Assembly (NCBI RefSeq): GCF_027887165.1
Contig: NC_077227.1
Coordinates: forward strand, 440,065,895 to 440,129,894
Length of the DNA stretch: 64,000 nucleotides
Direction of reading: 5' to 3'
Source of the DNA: Monodelphis domestica
Lineage: Eukaryota > Chordata > Mammalia > Didelphimorphia > Didelphidae
Shown: positions 56,958-64,000 of the stretch, one piece after another
Numbering within the stretch: the stretch's first letter is position 1
How the letters are laid out: every line of letters starts with the position of its first letter
Position numbers and translations under genes: made by a program
The notes under the pieces: model-generated
Seen by the model: only the letters and a program-made list of their open reading frames with translations
Told to the model about the DNA's origin: nothing
Databases searched by the model: none

Positions 56958-57826
56958 ATATACAGTTTTATAACTCTTTGGGCATAATTCCAAATTGTTC
57001 TCCAAAATAGTTGAATCAGTTCACAGGTCAACCAATAGTATATTAATGTCCTCATTTTTCTAAGACCACTCCAACATTTGTCATTTTGCTGTTTTGTCAT
57101 CTTAGCCAATATGATGGGTATGTGATGATACCTAGGAATAGTTTGGTTTGCATTTCTCTAATCAGGACTGATTGATACCATTTTCTCATACCTTTTATGG
57201 CTTTGGTTTCTTCATCCAAAAACTGTCTATATCTTTTGCCCACTTATCAATTGGGGAATAGCTCTAGATAAAGTTCTCTGTATATTTTAAATATGAGACC
57301 TTTATCAAAGAGATTGTCTATGAAAATGCCCCTAATTTTCTGCTTTCTTTCTAATCTTGGCAACATTTGTTTTATTTGTTCAAAAACTTTTTCAATTTAA
57401 TGTACTCAAAGTTATCCATTTTATGTCTCACAAGGCTCTCCATATTGTGTTTACTCAAAAATTCCTTTCTTATCCATAAATCTGAGAGGTAGAAAGTTCC
57501 CTGTTCTAATTTAATTATGACATTTCATTTTATGCCTAGATCATGTATCCATTTTGATCCGTTCTTAGTGTGACAGAAGCTAGCACTAAAGAAAAAGTGC
57601 CAGGCTGAAGACTGTGTAAAACTGATCACCTCTATGGGAGAGGAGCCCCAAGGTATTGGAATCTGGAAGAGCAGAGGACTCTGGCTGGTAGAGGAGTTGT
57701 TCTCTCTCTCAGTCTTGAGAAGTGAAAGATACAAGTTGGGAAATGACTTTCTCTTGAGGGTTACCCACTTTTCCTGCTGGTGACTATAAATCTTTCCCCC
57801 CAACACTTCTCAATTGAAGAGACTTT

Positions 57827-58005
57827 TTTTTTTTAATAACCCTTACCTTCCATTGGCTCCAAGGCAGAAGAGTGGTAAGGGCTAGGCAATGGGGGTCACT
57901 TGCCCAGAGTCACACAGCTGGAAAGTGTCTGAGGCCATATTTAAACCTAGGACCTCACGTCTATAGGCCTGGCTCTCAATCCACTAAGCTACCCAGCTGC
58001 CCCCC
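57827..58005 (-). mobile_element. tRNA-derived marsupial CORE-SINE nested in LTR-C
   Basis: Reverse copy with poly-T start, 'tccaaggcagaagagtggtaagggctaggcaatggggg', 'ttgcccagagtcacacagctgg' and 'ctcaatccactaagctacccagctgcccccc'. Flanks TTGAAGAGACTTT (57814-57826) and TTGAAGGGACTTT (58006-58018) differ at one base. Confidence 0.9.
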
Positions 58006-58989
58006 TTGAAGGGACTTTCTGAAGAGAAACCTGAGCAGACTTTACCTCAGCTCCTGTTGCCTAGGGGTGAGTCAACCTGACTTTCACTCAAGGGACTCAG
58101 GCTGCCAAGGCCTGAGTTCCTCCCAAACTCGAGGAGGGAGGAAAAGGGTTTTAGATAGAGACAGAGACACCTTTTCCCCACTTCCCCTTTCCCCATTCCT
58201 TCCCTGCTAGTTATTCTTTGTATTATCTGACTGAGTTGCCATTAAAATAGTTATCTTTCCCCCAAGCTGAGCGTGAGTGAACAGATCAAGGGGAGACCCT
58301 TTGGTTTTGAGTTGTGGATGGGGGACAGGAGGGACAAGAGTGATACTGGGAGAGCAGCCTTAGCTAAAGAGGGAAGGCAGAAAGGGGAAAATTTTCAAAC
58401 CTCCTCATCTCTCTCTGGGCCAACCCTAAACATTAGCTGTCTCCTCTGTACTATTAAGGTAGGATTTGGGGTAAGGGAAACACAAGAGGATAACATGTAA
58501 AAATTCTGCTTCATTGTTTGGGAAGGGTAGGAAAGGAATAAGGGTTAGGCATATACTTATTCGTTAACTTAATTTAAAAGATTATAACTAACTAAGCTAT
58601 ATAAACTATGTTACTAAACTAAAACCTTAACATCCCAAATATTCCAATATTACACCAAGACTCCAAATCCAATAGAGCCAGGACTTTTGTTGATAGATGT
58701 CCAAGTAAATCCAGACTGATGCTGCCAGAAGCCAAAACCTCTGTTGATCATAGTCAAACTTTTCTTATGGTCTTCCAGGAGAGCAAACTAGGTCATTCAA
58801 GGAAAGTAGACACCCTCAGAAGACAAACTGTTGGTCATAGAATCTTCCCAGATTCCCAGGTTCACGCTCCCATGTGACCTTTGGTCACATGCCACTGTCA
58901 ATCATTCCTAAGGTTTTTATTTCTCAGTTTTTTGCAACAGTTTTGCAAATTGCAAACCTTTTCATCCTTCATTACAGTACCCCACTTTT

Positions 58990-59352
58990 TAAAAATTTAA
59001 TTTTTTAAAATTTTATTTAGTCAATTTCAAAAATTATTCCTTGGTTATAAAAATCATATTCTATTCCTTCCTCCCCTTTCCCCACCCTTCCCATAGCCAA
59101 CATGCAATTCCACTGGGTATTACATGTGTCCTTGATCAGAACCTATTTCCATGTTGTTGTTTGCACTAGGATGTTCTTTTAGAGTCTACATCCCCAACCA
59201 TATCCTCCTCAACCCATGTAATTAAGCAATTGTTTTTCTTCAGTGTTTTTACTCCCACAGTTTTTCCTCTGAATGTAGATAGTGTTCTTTCTCATAGACC
59301 CCTCTGGATTGTTCAGGATGACTGTGTTGCCACTCCTGGTTCTGCTCCTTTT
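58990..59352 (-). mobile_element. 5'-truncated L1 3' end nested in LTR-C
   Basis: 363 bp matching 13580-14000 of the intact L1 on the same strand: 'ttagtcaatttcaaaaattattcc', 'cccatagccaacatgcaattccactgggtatta', 'cctggttctgctcc'. A perfect 13-bp duplication, GTACCCCACTTTT, lies at 58977-58989 and 59353-59365. Truncation and an intact duplication are typical of L1 retrotransposition. Confidence 0.9.
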
Positions 59353-59745
59353 GTACCCCACTTTTGAGAAGGGAGGTTCTCCTCTCTCTCTCTCAATCCT
59401 GAAAGTCTTAATCCTTTTATAACGCATTAGGGAATGGTGTAAGATATTGGTCTGTACCTCATTTCTACCAAACTACTTTCCAGTTGCCCCAGAAATTTTG
59501 ACCAAAAAGTAATTTCTTATCCCACTAACCAGGATCTATGCTCTTGTCAAATACAAGGTAACTAATGTTTTACTACTGTTTATTGTATGTCTGTTCTATT
59601 CCACTGTCTACATATCTATTTCTTAGCCATTATCATATGGCTTATTTACTATTTAAATTAGTTGATCTTTAAATGTTTGGTAGAATTTACTTGTGAATAC
59701 ATCTGATCCTGGGAACTAATTCTTAGGGAGCTTATTGATGACTTG

Positions 59746-60580
59746 TGTAAGAGAGGAAAGTCAGATTCAGCAATGCAAAAGAGCAACCCAAGCCAGGGAA
59801 GAACAAGGAAGACAGAGAATTTCAGGAGGGAAAAAAAGAGCTGAGAAGATTCAAAAGCAGTTACTTCACTTCTATTTGGGAACTCCTCAAGGGTGGTTGG
59901 TCTAAGAGAAATCTCTGAAGCAGAAAGACCTTTTGGGCTTTTGACCATCTCTCTGTGAACTCAAACCCCTTGGATATAGCTGATGAGAAAAGGAGTGGAT
60001 AGGACTTTTATTATAAAGCCATCCAGACAAAGAAGATTTTCCTCTCTATCCCCTAAAATCTGTCCTTGAACTTTGCACTATAACCTGGGTAGATAGAAGT
60101 CAAGACAGCTCTCACAACTGACCTAGGAGGGTCAGTCAGGCAGCCTGATCCTTCAGGATTTGGGGAGGGGGTCAGTTATTAGCCTTAGGGATCTTCTACT
60201 TCCCATTTTCCACTTCCTTAACCAATAATCCTATTTATCCTATCTTGTGTGTGCTCCTTAAGAATAAATAGCTGTATTTTTTTTTTTTAGATCAAGTGCC
60301 TGCCTCATAATATCTAGGGAGAGAGACCTGAAGCTTGGGGAGGAAAGTTATATTTTTTACTCAAGGAAGAAGAATAAGTTTCAGTCCTTGACTTTATATT
60401 CAACCCAGTCTCTGAAGAGATATACTCTGTAATTCTGAAGACAACTAGCGCTGGTTTTACTAAGGAAAAAGAGGAGAGGAACAATCTATTCCACCCTCTC
60501 CAACTTCTTGTTCCATTCCATCTCTCTCACTCTCTAGCCTCAAGTAAATTTAGGGTGGCTCCATTTCCCCATCCATTACA
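59746..60580 (+). mobile_element. Solo LTR (LTR-A), inserted in the old L1
   Basis: TGTAAGAGAGG ... CATTACA, 835 bp, with CTTG duplicated at 59742-59745 and 60581-60584. Removing it restores L1 'cttattgatgacttgttcaatttctttttc'. An AAGAATAAA signal near 60260 sets the + orientation. It shares 'agggtcag.caggcagcctga', 'caggattt.gggg' and 'tgtgtg.tccttaagaataaa' with LTR-B. Confidence 0.88.
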
Positions 60581-61156
60581 CTTGTTCAATTTCTTTTTCA
60601 AAGATGAATCAATTTAAGTATTCTACTTCCTTTTCTGTGAATCTTGGGAATTTATATTTTTCTAAATATTCATCTATTTCATTTAGATTGTCAGATTTAG
60701 TGAAATTTAGTTGAATAAAATAGCTCCTAATTATTGTTTTAATTTCCTCTGCCTTGGTAATTAATTCACCTTTTTAAATTTTGGTATCAGTAATTTGGTT
60801 TTCCTCTTTCTTTTTTTAATTAAAATTAATCAGTGGTTTGTCCATTTTATTTATTTAAAACCATCTCCCAGTTTTATTTTGGTTTTATTTTAATTTTATT
60901 AATTTCTTCTTTGATTTTTAAGTTTTCTAATTCAGTGTTTAATTGGGGATTTTTAATTTGTGCTTCTTGTAGTTTTTGGTGTTTTTTTTTGTTTGTTTGT
61001 TTGTTTTTGTTTCATGACCAATTCTTTGATTTGCTTTTTTTCTGTTTTATTGATATAAGCATTAAAATTTCCCCTAAATATTGCTTTGATTCCATCCCAT
61101 AAATTTGAGTATGTTTCCTCATTGTTGTAATTTTTCTATGTTGAAATTATTGACTA

Positions 61157-61364
61157 GGGGGCAGCTGGGTGGCTCAGTGGATTGAGAGCCAGGTCCACAG
61201 ATAGGAGGTCCTGGGTTCAAATCTAGCTTCAGACACTTCCTAGCTGTGTGACTCTGGGCAAGTCACTTAACCCCCATTGCCTAGCCCTTACTGCTCTTCT
61301 GCCTTGGAACCAATTCTCAATATTGATTCCAAGAAGGAAGGTAAGGGTTTAAAAAAAAAGAAAA
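61157..61364 (+). mobile_element. tRNA-derived marsupial CORE-SINE, near-consensus
   Basis: A perfect 14-bp duplication, GAAATTATTGACTA, lies at 61143-61156 and 61365-61378. Intact A box (TGGCTCAGTGG) and B box (GGGTTCAAATC), CORE block, and an A-rich tail. It is among the best-preserved SINEs in the window, so relatively young. Confidence 0.94.
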
Positions 61365-61833
61365 GAAATTATTGACTATTTCTATAATTTATTATTTGAT
61401 TCTCTCATTCTTAAAGATTAGGTTATTTACTTTCAAATTAATTTTTCATCTGTTTTCATGACCCTCAATTGAATATAATTTTGCATTATGGTCTGAAAAG
61501 GTACACTTAATATCCCTTCTTTCTACATTTGGTCGTGAGGTTTTTATGAGACACTTTATAATCAACTTTTATATGTGTTCCATATGTAGCTGAGAAAAAA
61601 GGTATATTCCTTTCTATTCCCATTTAATTTTCTCCAGAGGTCTATAATATCTAGTTTTATAAAATTCTGTTCATCTCCTCAATTTCTTTCTTATTTTAAT
61701 TTTTTTTTTAGATTTAGATTTTTTGTTAGATTTATCTATTTCACAGAAGGAAAAGTTGAGATACCCCAGCAGTAGAGCTTATTGTCTACTTCTTCTTGTA
61801 ACTCATTTCAGTTTTCCTTTAAAAATTTGGATA

Positions 61834-62676
61834 TGTAAGAGAGAAGTTGCAAAAGAAGAAAAAAATCAGATCTAACAAGGCAAAGGAATAGCCCAAGTGG
61901 GGGAAGGGCAAGGAAGACTCAAGATTCCAGGAAGGAACAGAGGAGCTGAGAGGATTCAAAACTGTCAGTTTGCTTCTGATCAGCTCTCTCCTGGAGTGGA
62001 GTCTCAGAGTAGGACCTCTGAGATGGAGCATCCCTCTGGACATTGACTCCCTCCCAATGAATCTCTAAATCTCTCTGGTTCCAACTGAAGACAAAGTTGA
62101 TTGAGGCTTTGTAGAAAGCCATCTACTGAGATTTCTCTTCCCCCAAATTGTCCTGAACTTCAACTCATAGCCAGATTAGCTTAGGAGGAAGGACAAACCC
62201 AAAAACTGACCAAAAGAGGGTCAGGCAGACAGCCTGAACCCCCCAGGATTTTGGGGGGAATTTCATTGCTAATCTAAAGGGATTCCTATCTCCCACTTTC
62301 CTCAACCAAATACCCTCATCCTTCCTTCCCTGTGTGTCCTTAAGAATAAAGTGTTACCCTTTAGATCAGGTCTGCTTGCTTTCTGATATCAAAGAAGGAG
62401 ACTGAAGATTTGGAGGGAATCATACTGTTTCCCAAAAGGAGAATAGTTCAAGACCGGGGCTAAGGAGTGAACTAGGGTTCAAAGGGAAAGGTGGCACTTG
62501 GGATATTGGGAGTATCCAGAGGCTGTCTCTCAGCAATAGTTAAGATCAAGAAAGGAGGCAGTGGGGTCATTTCTCTAAGACTTGTGCCTCTAGTCCTTAA
62601 CCTCCACCTCACAAACCCAATCTCTGAGGAACCATATTGGTTTGGCTGGGAAATATTTTCCCAGGGGAGACTGACA
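61834..62676 (+). mobile_element. LTR (LTR-B), sister of LTR-A
   Basis: It starts TGTAAGAGAGAAG right after L1 sequence ('aaaaatttggata') and carries the same ordered blocks as LTR-A, including 'agggtcaggcagacagcctgaac', 'ccaggattttgggg' and 'cttaagaataaag'. The end is placed at GACTGACA by length and is approximate. I could not find the matching duplication or the L1 continuing afterwards, so more than a solo LTR may be present. Confidence 0.7.
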
Positions 62677-63289
62677 TAATTCTCGTATTTGATTCTCTAG
62701 CTTATGTATGGTATTTTCCAGATTTCTCTTAGAGAAAAATAGATACAATATTACAGCTCAAACAATTAAAATCACAACCAGGAACAGTGCAAAGTTTAAC
62801 CATTGGTGCACATTCTCTGGGATTGTGAAATAGACAAAGAATAATGTTTGTCCAATTCTGATTATTTTACTGAGAAGTCAGTTGTTAATTAAGTTGTGTA
62901 CTGGCTCCAACCACATATTCCTAAAGTCAATCATTAAGTTGCTTGTAATTTTGCCTTTTGTCAGTAGATGTTGGGTGTGGTCCTATTCACTGCCTTAATC
63001 CAATTAATTCTTTTGTGTGAAAAGGCAGGGCAAGACAAGGCTAAAACTTTAATATAATCACTCTCCCTAGCAGGGCTCCTTTCTACAGGTTTTCTTCACT
63101 TCTAGTTAAGAGCAATCCAGCCAGCTAGTATCGTTAGAGAGGATTGGCTAATTGGGTTGTTTGTTCCCTAAAGCAAGGGAGATTTAGAAACAGCTCCCCC
63201 AGATAGGACCTTAGGGCCCTGTTGCTAAGATTAGAACAGCTGTGTTTTATTTAATTTAAGGAGAGAAAAAAACAAATTTGAACTTACCT
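62677..63289. other. Unassigned sequence between LTR-B and LTR-5
   Basis: No family recognised and no open frame. It might be retroviral internal sequence or an older repeat. I cannot decide from sequence alone. Confidence 0.3.
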
Positions 63290-64000
63290 CTACAGCTGAT
63301 CAGAATAAGCTATTAAAGCTGACTTAGGGATTGTCACAGTAAAGGAAAAGTTTAGGAATGTTAAGAAGATTGAAGGTATTTCATCACAACCGACATGGTC
63401 AACCAGATTGTTAATTTTATTATGGTTGGACTGAATCTGTAATTGTTCACCAGGGATTTAATTTCTAAATTCCAACATGAATTATTAAAGTAAAATGGAA
63501 TTTATGGTTGTTTATTTTACAATAGATGGAAGATATTAAGGAAAAGAGAAAAGGTGAGTGAGAGAGAGAGAGCAAGAGAGAGAGAGAGAGAGAGCTCTGG
63601 TTTCCTTTGATCCAGGTAAAAATTCTAAGGCCCCAGCCAGGGGAAAGGAGTCTCAAGATGATGGACCTTTCCTGGAGGCCCACACCTCCAGAAAGGGCAA
63701 AGAAGGTAGCCTTTACACTCACCACAGTGTCCATCTAAAAGGAAAGTAGTCTGAGGTCTCCCACATGAGCTCCTCCAGGGTTGAATTCCACAGCCAAGTG
63801 TCTCTCTTCACTCCAAGTCCAAGTGTCTGTCCTTTGTGTGTATCTGTTTCCACTTTAAAGACCTTTTTCTATTGTGTCACTTCACCTAAATTTTACATCT
63901 ACCAATCACAGCCAACGCTTCACTCCAGGACTGCCCATTCTTTCACATGTGGGTCACAAACCTCCCACTCCATGCATGAAATACGTGTTCACAACTTTTT
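63290..64000 (-). mobile_element. LTR (LTR-5), cut by the window edge
   Basis: Read on the - strand it carries the relatives' blocks: ATTGGTAGATGTAAAATTTA (near 63900), 'cagtcctggagtgaagcg', the pyrimidine-rich R, a TTTATTGT-like signal region and CCCTGGTGAACAATTA in U5 (near 63445). The left border is approximate and the right end lies outside the window. A GA microsatellite (63558-63594) sits inside it. Confidence 0.7.
63558..63594. repeat. (GA)n microsatellite in LTR-5
   Basis: GA repeats broken once by 'gc'. The RERERE-type peptide on the + strand is only its translation. Confidence 0.92.

Larger units (their letters stand above)
57569..59426 (+). mobile_element. LTR element (LTR-C) with two later insertions
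   Basis: It starts TGTGACAGAAG and ends AACGCA, with TTAG duplicated at 57565-57568 and 59427-59430. Removing it restores collinear L1 ('gatccgttcttag' then 'ggaatggtgtaagatattgg'). Without the nested SINE and L1 piece it is about 1.3 kb, plausible for one long LTR. It does not visibly share blocks with LTR-1 to LTR-5. Orientation is judged from an ATTAAA-type signal near 58241 and is unsure. Confidence 0.65.
55985..61833 (-). mobile_element. Old L1, broken up by at least six insertions
   Basis: One L1 read on the - strand from its 3' UTR (about 55985) through ORF2 into the endonuclease region (about 61833). Pieces: 55985-56415, 56958-57568, 59431-59745, 60585-61156 and 61379-61833. They keep collinear order with the intact L1 at 13.6-20 kb, although part of the reverse-transcriptase region is missing near 59600. 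Nested in it are a Mar1-like SINE, LTR-C (itself holding a SINE and an L1 fragment), LTR-A and a CORE-SINE; LTR-B abuts its left-over end. No open frame remains. Confidence 0.8.

Noticed and set aside
56294-57109. Frames of 77-117 residues on both strands
   Set aside because: They run across the junctions of old L1 and the GC-rich SINE-like insert; the L1-like peptide pieces are relic ORF2.
59746-62676. A single provirus with LTR-A and LTR-B as its two ends
   Set aside because: LTR-A has its own CTTG duplications with L1 restored on both sides, and collinear L1 lies between A and B.

Overview
The window is vertebrate nuclear DNA, AT-rich and packed with retrotransposons. The repeat set points to a marsupial. 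It has many copies of a roughly 215-bp tRNA-derived CORE-SINE (starting GGGGCAGCTGGGTRGCTCAGTGG), a Mar1-like GC-rich SINE, old L2, L3/CR1 and RTE LINEs, and marsupial-style L1s with a long purine-rich spacer between the two ORFs. An intact L1 and an opossum-type hAT element make a didelphid such as Monodelphis my best guess, but the species cannot be proven from this sequence.

I can support only one host protein-coding gene: UQCRFS1, the Rieske iron-sulfur subunit of respiratory complex III. It lies on the + strand with two coding exons (34994-35207 and 40798-41408) split by a 5.6-kb phase-1 intron. Joined, they give 274 residues, the human length, with all four Fe-S ligands and both disulfide cysteines. 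Its promoter is a TATA-less CpG island with E-box, CRE-like, NRF1-like and YY1-like motifs. The rest is intergenic or intronic, which fits the gene-poor neighbourhood of UQCRFS1 in other mammals.

Layout. 0-2.05 kb: two solo retroviral LTRs. 2.6-4.7 kb: L3/CR1 LINE split by a Tigger-like DNA transposon. 4.95-8.4 kb: L1 and L2 relics. 8.4-13.5 kb: old CORE-SINEs, an AT-rich stretch that may be a regulatory element, and a long TTTC microsatellite. 13.57-20.0 kb: a full-length L1 on the - strand with both ORFs open, a polyadenylation signal and a perfect 15-bp target-site duplication. 20-26 kb: sparse old repeats. 26-34 kb: mosaic of old L1 and L2 pieces with a hAT MITE and a solo LTR. 34.8-41.6 kb: UQCRFS1. 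42.9-50.6 kb: SINEs, two 7SL RNA retropseudogenes, and an L2 carrying an RTE fragment and a hAT element with a perfect 8-bp duplication. 51-55.9 kb: old L1 and L2 with another solo LTR. 55.98-61.83 kb: one old L1 carrying at least six later insertions. 61.83-64 kb: further LTRs.

I looked for an undescribed gene system, array or operon-like structure and found none. The window's interest lies in the possibly mobile L1, the stacked insertions that give relative ages, the small-RNA retropseudogenes and the gene's promoter.
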